A DNA stretch of 64,000 nt from the NCBI GenBank assembly GCA_964035575.1, contig OZ037904.1, positions 496,001 through 560,000 on the forward strand, read 5' to 3'. The position numbers were made by a program, and so were the translations under genes. The notes beneath the pieces were generated by a model. That model saw only the letters and a program-made list of their open reading frames with translations. It was not told the origin of the DNA and searched no databases. Positions within the stretch are counted from its first letter, which is position 1, and the number at the start of each line of letters is the position of its first letter. Shown here one piece after another: positions 32,758 to 41,845 of this stretch. This stretch comes from Rhynchopus sp. YZ270_cl-10 (lineage: Eukaryota > Euglenozoa > Diplonemea > Diplonemida > Diplonemidae).

Positions 32758-35586
32758 CTACTCTGCTCCTTCTAAGCTCTGCGCCCTCCGCCTCACCACC
32801 TTTTGCAGTGTCGAACCCAACGCAAGCTGTCTGTCCGACACACTCCCCAGCTCCTTCGCGAAGTGTATCGACACATCATCGACATCGGTGACTATACTGT
32901 GCGTGAGCGAACGCATATCCCGCCGCACATCCCCAAAGAACGCGACCATATCCATGGACAGAGGCTCGAGCACGTCGCAGGCTGTCATGAGGTTCTCCTT
33001 GGCGAGGATGGGGACTAGCTGGAGGTGTGGTTCTCTGTCGTTGAGATACGTGGCGAGGAGGTTGATGCGACGTCCTAAGGAGGCTGCCAGGTCTTCTCCG
33101 GTCTTCACCTTCGACGTCGAGACGGAGGCTGTGTGTGCACGGTCGAATATCTTCAGCGCCGACCGTCCAGGAATGCTCTCCCGCGAGACCTGAAGCCAGT
33201 CCTCCTTCCGCAGTGTCGCGCCTGGAGGCATGGTCTGCAGCTCCGTGGCCAAGGCAACGTATCGCTCCTCCATCGATTTTGCATGCGCTGAAAACCGAAT
33301 CGTATCTAAATTTGAAGGCAACTCCCGATGTACATCTGCAAACTCCTCTATCATCTCTGTCCGATGCGACCGTTGACTCCGCCGTTTGACAGTAATGTAC
33401 GGTACTTCGTAACCAGGGATGGAGATTACCTCGAACACGGTGGCAGGTTCCCAGGATGCTTTCGACGTCTTGCGGACTAACACGTGGTCACCTTGCTCTA
33501 GGTCTGCCCAGACAACTTTGCCTCCGGTTTCGACGTTTTCCTTTTGCTGGCTTCGGATGGCTTCGCTAATCGGCTCAAAGAGACGACTCAACCATGCAGG
33601 CCTCATTCTCTTCGACGCCGACACCACCTCCTTCCAGAGTGTCTCCGGACTCCAATCGTGCACACTCTTATCTGCCCCTTCCTGCATCATGATGAGGTTC
33701 CCAATCACCAACGCCACCAACAAATTCAAAAACACCAAAAACCCCAACACCATAATCAAATTAATATAAAACGAGGTCATCACTCTATCTGTCGTTTCCA
33801 TATCGTCAAATGAAACACACGAGCCTCCTCTTTTACAGGTAATCTCCTGAGTAAAGATAAACCGCAGGGCCAACGCAATAGCATCCCCTAGAGTAGAAAA
33901 CTGAATGAAATCGGATGAATATATCAACACCCCCGAAATCGAAAGACCGACCACTACCAGAAGAAACATGGCAGAGATTCCGAAGAAAACCGGCGCCATT
34001 CGTTGCACACCACGTGTAACGACCCCAAAACGCTCAGTATGCGAGAGAAACATCAGCAGACGCATCCATACCAGCAGCATCCCCCACCCCTGCCACAACA
34101 TCGCTTCATCGTACATTACCACCAACCTCTGTAAAAAGAACCTCATGAATTTGTCCTGTCCTAATGGCGTGCCTCCGTAGTTTTTGACATGGTCTCGGTT
34201 GAACTCAGAATTTTCCCCAAGAAGTCTCCCCTCATTCCACAACGACAATTTATAATAAAACGACAGAAACCACACCACAATGAACACTACATCAAAAAAC
34301 CGCCAAAACCCTACCAAAGCTGTCACCGAATCTGCAAGACGGAGATGAAAGTAAGCGTTCCATAGAAAGTTGTACGTGAAGTACACTAAGTAAAGACAGG
34401 AGACCAGATCGACAACAAAAGCAAAACGTTGCCGGTCGCCTTCCCAAGAGAAGTCCTTAAAGAGCTTTTCGGTGTGAGAGGTGATAATGTCTCCCGCTGG
34501 CTTCGCTTCAGCTAGCAGAATTGTTTCAAAAAACTGTTCTCGGGTTGCCATATACCCCATCACCTCTATAGACACTGCGGAGGTCGCCTCATTGATGAAA
34601 AGCCGGTCGCGCAACGATAGCAATTCCCGCGTCAAATTCGTTGTGATAATTGGTGCAGAATAGTTTAGGCCTTCTTGCTTTGAGATATACGGCGAAAATT
34701 GCCCGGTTGCAATATTATTCACAACGCCGCTGGTATTGTAGTACGGGTTGTCTCTGCTGTCTCGATACACTAAAAGCATTGAAAAGACCGGATCTGCTTC
34801 GTATGAAGTAGCTCTTCCTCTTAAAGGATTTCCCTTGAGTGCCGTTTCTTCATGCGAATCTGGTCGAAATGGGTTGTTTGGGTCTCCAAATAGCGAGTCA
34901 GAAGCAGTAGAAGGGCTCCATAAAGGATAGCAGGTTCTTCGACTCACTGCGGTTCGAGCGCTTGCAGAGAGAAGAGCCGGGGTCTCGCAGGGATGTGGTC
35001 GAACCCTCCATTGCCGTATCAGTAAAAACCCGAGGGGTAGACCAGGACCTTGAATCTGCGCCTGAGGCGAGGCAGGGACCAATGCCTCGATGTTCGGGGC
35101 AGCGGAGAGCACCCAGCTCCACCATGTGTCCCAGTTGTGCACTTTTTCGTCAAAATCTTCGCTCAAAACCGAAACGGAGACGGAGTCGAGAGTATAATAT
35201 GCGTCGCTTTGGTCTCGAAGAAGATGAACAAATGTAGTTATAGTGACAATAACAAGAAATAAAACGAAGCATGTGACCTGCCGATAATCATGTGTCTTTT
35301 GAATGTCCATGATGGTAGCAGCGCGGATGGCAGAGACCGGGGCGCGGGCGGTGGGGAGGAGGGAGGAGTGGTCTGCCTGGGTTTCGACCTCATCCTTCTG
35401 CACCATGCGTTCGATGCGCTTCTGGAGGCGTTGGAGGTCCGCAGTCGCCTGGGCGGTGAACTTCTCGCTTGAAACAATCTTGTTCTCCTTCAACGCCTTC
35501 TGCGAGCCTTTGTAGCGTTCGGAGAACCCTCGCTCCTTTTCAACCCCATCAAACCAGCGTACCCGACGGTCATCTCTGGTTCCCAT
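32758..35586 (-). CDS. Polycystin-2-like (TRPP) cation channel
   Basis: 942 aa, one exon. Polycystin channels pass cations, usually in the flagellar or cell membrane. Order: cytosolic N-terminus with a helix-forming stretch (about 30-75); TM1 at about 104-123; a large extracellular polycystin domain (about 124-388) with GLPLGFLLIRQWRVR and the conserved cysteine pair Cys200/Cys219 (RTCYPLW), plus several NxS/T sites; TM2 about 389-410; TM3 427-447; TM4 500-515; TM5 530-556; pore helix near LGDAIALALRFIFTQ (566-580); TM6 606-636 ending NLIMMQE. A roughly 300-aa cytosolic tail carries a Trp-rich, SH3/Tudor-like patch (DHVLVRKTSKASWEPATVF) and late helices; no EF-hand is visible. The pore loop lacks a plain GD filter sequence, so ion choice is unknown. 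A 14-base string shared with the bipartite repeat overlaps its stop codon. Confidence 0.85.
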   Translation of the reverse strand: MGTRDDRRVRWFDGVEKERGFSERYKGSQKALKENKIVSSEKFTAQATADLQRLQKRIERMVQKDEVETQADHSSLLPTARAPVSAIRAATIMDIQKTHDYRQVTCFVLFLVIVTITTFVHLLRDQSDAYYTLDSVSVSVLSEDFDEKVHNWDTWWSWVLSAAPNIEALVPASPQAQIQGPGLPLGFLLIRQWRVRPHPCETPALLSASARTAVSRRTCYPLWSPSTASDSLFGDPNNPFRPDSHEETALKGNPLRGRATSYEADPVFSMLLVYRDSRDNPYYNTSGVVNNIATGQFSPYISKQEGLNYSAPIITTNLTRELLSLRDRLFINEATSAVSIEVMGYMATREQFFETILLAEAKPAGDIITSHTEKLFKDFSWEGDRQRFAFVVDLVSCLYLVYFTYNFLWNAYFHLRLADSVTALVGFWRFFDVVFIVVWFLSFYYKLSLWNEGRLLGENSEFNRDHVKNYGGTPLGQDKFMRFFLQRLVVMYDEAMLWQGWGMLLVWMRLLMFLSHTERFGVVTRGVQRMAPVFFGISAMFLLVVVGLSISGVLIYSSDFIQFSTLGDAIALALRFIFTQEITCKRGGSCVSFDDMETTDRVMTSFYINLIMVLGFLVFLNLLVALVIGNLIMMQEGADKSVHDWSPETLWKEVVSASKRMRPAWLSRLFEPISEAIRSQQKENVETGGKVVWADLEQGDHVLVRKTSKASWEPATVFEVISIPGYEVPYITVKRRSQRSHRTEMIEEFADVHRELPSNLDTIRFSAHAKSMEERYVALATELQTMPPGATLRKEDWLQVSRESIPGRSALKIFDRAHTASVSTSKVKTGEDLAASLGRRINLLATYLNDREPHLQLVPILAKENLMTACDVLEPLSMDMVAFFGDVRRDMRSLTHSIVTDVDDVSIHFAKELGSVSDRQLALGSTLQKVVRRRAQSLEGAE

Positions 35587-36148
35587 TTTAAAATGGCGGG
35601 AAAATGTGGTATAGAATCTATCGCATCGGGAATGATGTTGTGTAAGTCTGATGAAAATGAGGTGGAAAATGTTTAGGTAAAGGAAAGGTTGTGTGATGTT
35701 GGACTAACACTCATGACATAGTGTACAAATAATGGATGTTGTTGTTTTGTTTTGGTGGTTTTTTTTTGTTGAAAAGAAAAAGAAAATGAATTAAGCAGCA
35801 AAGAAGGAATTCTGTGAAGGATATACAAAAAAGAAAACGTCTTTAAAGAGTAGTTGAAACGTGCTAAAAACGCATCTTAGTCGAGCTCATGCAAAAGGGT
35901 GGGAACGTGAATGGTCCGTACCGTAAGAGAACGGAGGCGTTTCACAACCGCTCGGCAAGCCATTGCACATCTTTATACCCCACCCTAAACGGAAGAAAAG
36001 GGAGAGAAAAAAATCCCCCAGAATTGAAAATAGAGGGAGTGCTTGATTGGAAGGACGAACCCTTTGTAAAAAGGATGCGGTTAGAGAAGACAACTTTACT
36101 GATGGGGGAAAACAAAAACAAAAACAAAAAGACTTGAAAAGGCTTTTG

Positions 36149-36178
36149 TAAGATGAACCTAAGACTCTCGTGCTCAGT
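36149..36178 (+). repeat. TAAGATGA box with CTCTCGT hairpin
   Basis: TAAGATGA at 36149-36156, then a CTAAG...CTCAG stem with one mismatch around ACTCTCGTG. On the coding strand it is followed by a 50-nt pyrimidine-rich tract and CAG. Confidence 0.6.
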
Positions 36179-36288
36179 CACCTAATCATAAAATACAAAG
36201 CCCTCGTGACAGTACATGACTGGTGTACCGGGGTGGACCCCAACCCTCCTTATTTCGAGGTTGGCATCTGAAAAGAAAAAAAGAAAAG

Positions 36289-36322
36289 TTTATAAGATGA
36301 CCCCTAAGCCTCTCGTGCTTAG
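36289..36322 (+). repeat. TATAAGATGA box with perfect CTCTCGT hairpin
   Basis: TATAAGATGA at 36291-36300, then CTAAGC - CTCTCGT - GCTTAG at 36304-36322. On the coding strand the order is GTGACT, hairpin, TCATCTTATA, pyrimidine tract, TTTTCAG. That resembles a complete very short intron or an acceptor module. Confidence 0.7.
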
Positions 36323-36463
36323 TCACCTTTTAAAAAAAATGGTGAAATAACAAAGCACCCACACGCACATACACCGAATCACTATTTTTGAAACCCAGGC
36401 AAAAATTGGACACGCAAATATATTGGAAAAGGAAACCTTTCACAGTTTCGAAGAGAAACAAAA

Positions 36464-36530
36464 TGGTAGTTACTTCTGCAGGCACCTCCGACTGACCCAC
36501 GTACGATGCCAGCCCCGGAAAAGCACAAAC
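36464..36530 (+). repeat. tRNA-like short repeat, variant copy
   Basis: Shares GCAGGCACCTCC, ACTGACCCAC and GTACGATG with 47279-47341. Weakly similar at its start to the copies at 44535 and 47376. Confidence 0.5.
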
Positions 36531-36551
36531 ACCACACACACCTCTATTTTG

Positions 36552-36669
36552 CACGGCCGTGATCAGTGCAAAATTCCACAGCCGTTATTTTTTTTTCAAT
36601 TTTTTCTCACGGCCGTGATCTCATCATCCCTGGAGGGAAAAAAAAACAAACTCCCGTCGTGACGGCCGT
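36552..36669. repeat. Three ACGGCCGT palindromes at ~54-bp spacing
   Basis: ACGGCCGT at 36553, 36609 and 36662. The first two are embedded in the identical 13-mer CACGGCCGTGATC. Confidence 0.6.
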
Positions 36670-36785
36670 TTCTCCCAACTCTCCTTTAAAAAACACGCAA
36701 ACATTTCACATTTTCATGATAGGTTTTTCTTGTCGGAAGACAAAAAATACCTTTTCATTTTATCACACACTACAGAAATCGCATA

Positions 36786-39700
36786 TTATGTACAGACCAC
36801 GGGGGGTTGCTGGTGATCATAGTCTCCAGCACTGTTTTGTATTTCACAGACACGCTTTACCCTGCGGTGCGAGATCAGCTCTGAGAGCATACCTGACGTG
36901 ACTGAGTCGAGACGCGGGTTGCCTGAGATGTCTACACCTACTACTGAGGTGTTCTCAGCTAAGGCTGCGAGAATGATCTCCATATCCGCTGCAGTCAAGC
37001 AACACGTATTCATCCGAATCGACACCAACCTGCACGACGGCATCCTGATCAACTCCGCCAGCATCACCAGCAACTCATACGTCAGCTTATTCCCCCCAAG
37101 CTTCAACACCGTAATCGTCCTATTCTTCGCCAACGCCACTAAATACTGCATAATCTCCTCTACCCCCCAATCCAACCCTTCCATATCCAAACACGCAGTA
37201 CTCGTTTGATTCCTCAATACCTGTTTTACTGTAACATTTGGCTGGCTCTTCCGTGCAATCGGCGCAGATCTTGCCGAAAGTCCCCCTCGCTCTCCCGCCG
37301 AATGCCATGGAACGAACAGCGGTCGTAAAGGAGGCGCTGTGTTGTCAGCAGCAGGCTGTTCTGCTGCGTTTCGCTGTGGGATCACATTGCGGGTCTCATC
37401 TGCAGGGGAGTACCGACTCAGCAGCGCCTCCTCCTCCTCCCGAAGAAGCTGCTGCTGCAGCCGCATATCCTTCTGCTGCTTTTTGCTGACCCTCAACAGT
37501 CTCTGGTACTTCTCTTCGTATGCCCCCAAATCAGTCAAATGCGGTGAATTTACCACAGCACCCTTCAACGGAGGTAACGGAGCGGTCTCCGTATGAAACG
37601 TTTCTTTATCATTGCCTTTTTTTGCACTCCCTAATCTCGCGGGGAGTGTTTTTGAAAAGTCGGTTTGTGGTAACGGAGCTGCTTCAATGCGTTGAGGAGG
37701 GGCGATAGAACCAAGACTGTTATGACGGCGTGAGAGGACATAATCTTTTGGTCTGGCTCGAAGTTCTGCAGTAACGATAGTACGACGTGATTTCCGCTCA
37801 AATCTATCACATTCCGCCCGCCGAATCGACTCATCTCTTGCACACGACGTAATAAACGAATTCACCGCAGCTCTCACCAACGACTCTCTTTGCCCCCGCT
37901 CTTCATTTACCCTCTCCCTTTCGATCCGAACGCACAACGCAGCGATATTCCTCCCAGTCTCACTCTCCCTCTCTATGTCACACACAATCCTCCTATACGC
38001 GCTTTCCTCCACCACAATCTGATCCCTATCCTTTTCCTCCAGAAACTGCACTGGAGGCATGATACTCGCAATGGCATCACTTCTCCCTTCTTCATGAAGT
38101 TTATCTCCTTCGTCATCCTCTATGGAAACCGCTTCAACAGGGAGACCCCAGGAGAGACGAAGCTTCGCTTCATCCTGCATGATCTGCAAGGCCCCTTTTA
38201 ACCCTTCTTTGACAGTGCTCCGAATGTCCTGGAGGGTCGAATGGATTTTGAGGTGAACCATTTTGAGGACATTTCGTGTCGCAGATTCGGTAGCTTCAAT
38301 ATGTCTTCGGAGGGTGTCGCGCTCATCTTCAAAGGAGAGAGGGGGCCGCATCGAGGCTTGGACCTGAGGACGCATAGATTCTTCTAAGAGGTCGTTCTCT
38401 TCCCTCGCCTTTTCTCTGAGAAGGCGTGCCATGTAGGTTTTGTAGTGTAATAGGAAGGACGGTTTTTCTTCTTCATGGATTGCCTCCCAGGCGGTTTCTT
38501 CGGTGGTTTCGATGGAGGTTCTGAGACGGGGTTCGTGTTGTGTGATGTACGCTTCGATTTGGGATGGCGCAGCTGTCGCAAAAGAGACCATTAAAGCCTC
38601 TGCCACCACCCCCCCTTCTGTAGCTTCCTGTAATGCAATGTCGGTCCTGCGGAAGCTTTCCTCATAACAGTGTACAGAGGTGAGGGATTGGTACTCAGCC
38701 TCTTCCATGAGGGTGGTTTCTTCGGCTTCGCGTTTTCTGCGGTTCGCGAACTTCAGGAATTTCGCCTTCCTTTTCGACAAAAAGACCCGAATAAGGCATT
38801 GAATTCGCACTACATACGGTGTTTTTCTTGCATCCTCCATATAACCCCATACTGCGTCGTTATCAAGATGGTCAATGTGTTCTTCATTTAGGATGACTCC
38901 TACGCTTCGTTGGTATTGATATTCTAGGGTTTGTAAGACACTGCAATGATCCAACCTGCAGAACCCTTCCTGCAGTACCGTGGACCGCCAATAGGTTTCA
39001 AAGAGCTGCAGATGTTCGAGGAAGATCTCGGATTCAAGCAATCCCCGTTTGTCCTCTTCGATCGAAGGCGTTCTCCGCGTCTCCTCCGCAAGCACCTCGA
39101 GCCACCAGGACCTAATAATCGAATTTGTATTTTGCTCCAATACCATTATCTTGTCTCTCCCCCCCCTCTCTGCCGCGTCTAATCCTCGCGACATTGTTTT
39201 AAACGCAGGTCTCTCCCAGAAGTGCATTCTCCTCGTCGTCACCCCCCTTGCAATCTGAAGGACCAAAGCAAGATGGGGGACCTCTGGTTTTAGAGGTTCG
39301 GTTGGAGGGGGGTCTTCTAGCTGAGCGTCGAGGAGCGGAGAGAGTGGGGAGTATTGTGCTGCAAGAAGGGAGACGTGGTGCGGGCGGGGTACTGGAGTGG
39401 TGGAGAGGAGGGCAGCTACGTAGTGGTGCTGTTTGCGGAATGCGGCGCGCGTCTCGGCAAGGTGCTTTGCGAATTCTCGTGCCTCGATTTGCTCCTCAAG
39501 AGACTCAGAATAGCGCCTCAAAATCCTTGCTGTTCTCATCTTCCCCAACGCCAACCATCGCCGTACCGCTCTCTGCAGTACTTCGATAGACGAAACGCGA
39601 AAAATCGCCTTTTCGTATAAAAATTCGCATGTCAATTCCAGTTCCCGTTCCTCCCTCATCCCTTCAACCTGAGCTCTCGAAGCGGCGCACCGTATCCCCC

Positions 39701-40238
39701 TCTGAATAACCTCGGCGCTGTGTGTATGAAATGCACGTTTCTCGTCCATTTGGATCCATTGTTGTTCCCGTTCTCGTGCGTTTCGACGATGCAGTGCGTC
39801 GGTTGTTGCGACTGCAGTCCGATAAGCACCTTGGATCGACCGAGCTGCGAGGTGATGTTTGCGGAGGTTCCGCTCCGAAGCCTTCATATTTAATTGTCTT
39901 TGAAACCTTGACCGTTGTACGCACCCACGAAACCATTTCTGCAGTCGCCCTGCTGCGTAGGCGGTGTACGTAACGGCCTCTAATTCTTCAAGAGTCGCAA
40001 CATCCGCCTTTCGTTGACTGCGTCGGTTCTGCGCTCTTCGCAGCGACAAGAAATGCCGTACCATACATTGTATCTTTAACACCTCACGGTTTCGATAACG
40101 TCCTTCAATCCGGGCATACTCCAATCGAACCGCTTCATTGCGTGCAGAAAACCCACGCCAATGACGTTGAATGGTAACAGCATGTACAGCCGTTTCCTCT
40201 ATCGCTACTGACGTTGCTTCTGCATCAGGCCCCTCCAT
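36786..40238 (-). CDS. IQ-motif and leucine-rich-repeat protein, 1150 aa
   Basis: A large, mostly helical cytosolic protein, likely calmodulin-binding and possibly part of the flagellar or basal-body cytoskeleton (inference from domain mix). IQ motifs: six in the first 270 residues (TIQRHWRGFSARN, KIQCMVRHFLSLRR, RLQKWFRGCVQRSRF, SIQGAYRTAV, VIQRGIRCAA, VLQRAVRRWLALGK) and a seventh near 500 (RIQCLIRVFLSKRKAKF). Long charged helices with many Glu/Arg pairs fill residues 550-850. About 850-1000 is low-complexity linker. The last ~130 residues hold LRR units of the ribonuclease-inhibitor type (ITVLKLGGNKLTYELL, VVGVDISGNPRL). The C-terminal tail after SHRR (VKRVCEIQNSAGDYD...) does not continue the LRR pattern. 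It may be intron read-through, so the true end could differ. The start is the first ATG after a purine-rich leader. Confidence 0.85.
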   Translation of the reverse strand: MEGPDAEATSVAIEETAVHAVTIQRHWRGFSARNEAVRLEYARIEGRYRNREVLKIQCMVRHFLSLRRAQNRRSQRKADVATLEELEAVTYTAYAAGRLQKWFRGCVQRSRFQRQLNMKASERNLRKHHLAARSIQGAYRTAVATTDALHRRNAREREQQWIQMDEKRAFHTHSAEVIQRGIRCAASRAQVEGMREERELELTCEFLYEKAIFRVSSIEVLQRAVRRWLALGKMRTARILRRYSESLEEQIEAREFAKHLAETRAAFRKQHHYVAALLSTTPVPRPHHVSLLAAQYSPLSPLLDAQLEDPPPTEPLKPEVPHLALVLQIARGVTTRRMHFWERPAFKTMSRGLDAAERGGRDKIMVLEQNTNSIIRSWWLEVLAEETRRTPSIEEDKRGLLESEIFLEHLQLFETYWRSTVLQEGFCRLDHCSVLQTLEYQYQRSVGVILNEEHIDHLDNDAVWGYMEDARKTPYVVRIQCLIRVFLSKRKAKFLKFANRRKREAEETTLMEEAEYQSLTSVHCYEESFRRTDIALQEATEGGVVAEALMVSFATAAPSQIEAYITQHEPRLRTSIETTEETAWEAIHEEEKPSFLLHYKTYMARLLREKAREENDLLEESMRPQVQASMRPPLSFEDERDTLRRHIEATESATRNVLKMVHLKIHSTLQDIRSTVKEGLKGALQIMQDEAKLRLSWGLPVEAVSIEDDEGDKLHEEGRSDAIASIMPPVQFLEEKDRDQIVVEESAYRRIVCDIERESETGRNIAALCVRIERERVNEERGQRESLVRAAVNSFITSCARDESIRRAECDRFERKSRRTIVTAELRARPKDYVLSRRHNSLGSIAPPQRIEAAPLPQTDFSKTLPARLGSAKKGNDKETFHTETAPLPPLKGAVVNSPHLTDLGAYEEKYQRLLRVSKKQQKDMRLQQQLLREEEEALLSRYSPADETRNVIPQRNAAEQPAADNTAPPLRPLFVPWHSAGERGGLSARSAPIARKSQPNVTVKQVLRNQTSTACLDMEGLDWGVEEIMQYLVALAKNRTITVLKLGGNKLTYELLVMLAELIRMPSCRLVSIRMNTCCLTAADMEIILAALAENTSVVGVDISGNPRLDSVTSGMLSELISHRRVKRVCEIQNSAGDYDHQQPPVVCT

Positions 40239-40379
40239 AGTGAAGAGGAGAAGAGGAGGAGGGAGAGGAGGAGGAGGAGGAGAAGGGGATAATTAAACAA
40301 TCAGTGTGAAGAACGGATCAAAATTGTGGGGTTTTATTGATTTTTTTTTGAGGGTGTCTGTAGTCTTTGTGTGGGGAGC

Positions 40380-40410
<31 letters not shown>

Positions 40411-40751
40411 GTGTGCTGTTTTTTTGTTGTATCGACAATCACGTTATACTGGTATAACGATTTTGTACTCAATGTCGGAGCCTAATGTACTACAGAAGAG
40501 TCCGCAGATCATCCTCAACCCTTAAAGAGTAACTTTTATTTCTTCACAGATTTTTCACTATATTCCATTCACGTGAAGGTGGATGCAGGTTAACAGGAAG
40601 GTTCCCGCCCTGAGGTAGAGAAGAGAGGAAGGAAGGGTCGAGAAAAGGCAAAGGATGATGTTACACTGAGCAGGCGCAGAGCCTTTAGGATGACCTTCTG
40701 CCTCTGCTTCAGAGAGCTCGCAAGGAGCGGTAGGTATAAGCATCAAGCTGG
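40239..40751. other. Spacer, no gene
   Basis: GGA repeats at 40252-40285 and 40388-40410 and a small palindrome (CGTTATAC-TG-GTATAACG, 40442-40459). TTTTGTTGTATC with its flanks at about 40428-40475 resembles 316-365. If the plus-strand ORF at 40752 is real, this interval is a divergent promoter region. Confidence 0.5.
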
Positions 40752-40964
40752 ATGAGTGCAGTCTTTGTCGTGACGAAGAAGGGCGGCGTGAAGAACGTGA
40801 AAACTGCGCGTGCAGCCTACGGTGCTATTCGCGAGAATCTTGTTTCGCTGAAATGCACTACAACCTTCGACACCTACCCACTCACCTTCCCCAGCTGGGT
40901 AGAAACGAACAAAGAAGAACCGCCTGGCAGTATCGAAGGCCCCGAAGGTGGCAGGAAACGGTGA
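40752..40964 (+). CDS. Small hypothetical protein, 70 aa (plus strand)
   Basis: MSAVFVVTKKGGVKNVKTARAAYGA... ends EGPEGGRKR. The codons are GC-ending, like the real genes here and unlike the surrounding A-rich DNA, and the reverse strand does not look coding. There is no known domain; it is basic with a Trp-Val-Glu segment in the middle. It is the only plausible gene on the plus strand apart from the transposon ORF at 45374. It could be a complete small gene, a first exon (AAACG/GTGAAA lies at its end) or a fragment. Confidence 0.4.
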   Translation: MSAVFVVTKKGGVKNVKTARAAYGAIRENLVSLKCTTTFDTYPLTFPSWVETNKEEPPGSIEGPEGGRKR

Positions 40965-41845
40965 AAAGGTTTGTCATCAGGTGTCTTGGGGAAAAATGGA
41001 AGTTGGAAAACAGCACAGTCAGGTCTAGATGTGAGGGGAGTTACCCAAAAATGACCGCCAAAGGACCTTGCCCTGAATCAAATGATACCTTTCTTCTTTG
41101 AGGTTGGGGAGGGAAGGTGATAAAAAATCCGCTGGAGGATATAGAGTGTTGACAATCTGGGGTGCAGTCGTTGTGAAGTCTTTCACAAAAAAAAAAAAAA
41201 GACATGTTTTTGTGGGGAGGTTTCTTGTTGGTAGACGATTTTGGTTTTGCCCAAATTTCGTTTTCGAAAGAAACAGAACAATGAAATAAAACACAAGATG
41301 CCATCTGGAAGACGTGAAAACGTTTCTTCTGCATAGGCAACACACAAAGATACCCGGTTTGTGTCTGCTTTCTTGACACATCACACCTTCTGAGCACCTG
41401 AGAAGGCGTTTTTTTAGAAGGATTTTTTGAGACACCGTTGAATATTTGGTACCAAAAAAATAAGCAAAACAACAGCAACTCCTCTGGTTAACACACCCAG
41501 AAGAGCATTTCGTTCACACACAATTTACATGGGGGGAGGTTTGCAAGCAGGTATACAATCAAAAATGAAATGCGAGTTGTGTAGGCACAGCCTTGTTGTT
41601 CCGAGGGTTTTGAGCCTTATGGCCAGTACCTACGGTTCGCCCAGTCAGCTTGCTGGCTGGGCTTACGGGTTTACAGTCGCTGTGATCCTAAAGGGATCAA
41701 ATGGCCGTCCACGTAGATACCGATTAACATATGATTGGGCAGCTGTATCTCAAAATTATCAAAAGTTGTCCCCAAAAAAAAATGCTCAATTGTTGTGACA
41801 ATACAGCATTTTTGAGAGTCATACTACCACCCCCTCCCACCCACC
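40965..41845. other. Spacer with uncertain open stretch
   Basis: 41529-41798 is open on the plus strand (contains MKCELCRHSLVVP), but I cannot support it as a gene. A strong hairpin (GCCCAGTCAGC-TT-GCTGGCTGGGC, 41639-41662, one wobble pair) lies inside it. The rest is A/T runs. Confidence 0.4.

Larger units (their letters stand above)
35587..36785. other. Spacer between IQ/LRR gene and polycystin gene
   Basis: About 1.2 kb, A-rich, without a gene. It carries two copies of the TAAGATGA-plus-hairpin motif (36149-36178, 36289-36322), a tRNA-like repeat variant (36464-36530) and three ACGGCCGT palindromes (36552-36669), listed separately. Confidence 0.55.

Noticed and set aside
41529-41798. 89-aa plus-strand frame with a CELC motif
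   Set aside because: Short, no family resemblance, ends in an A run; kept only as part of the spacer description.
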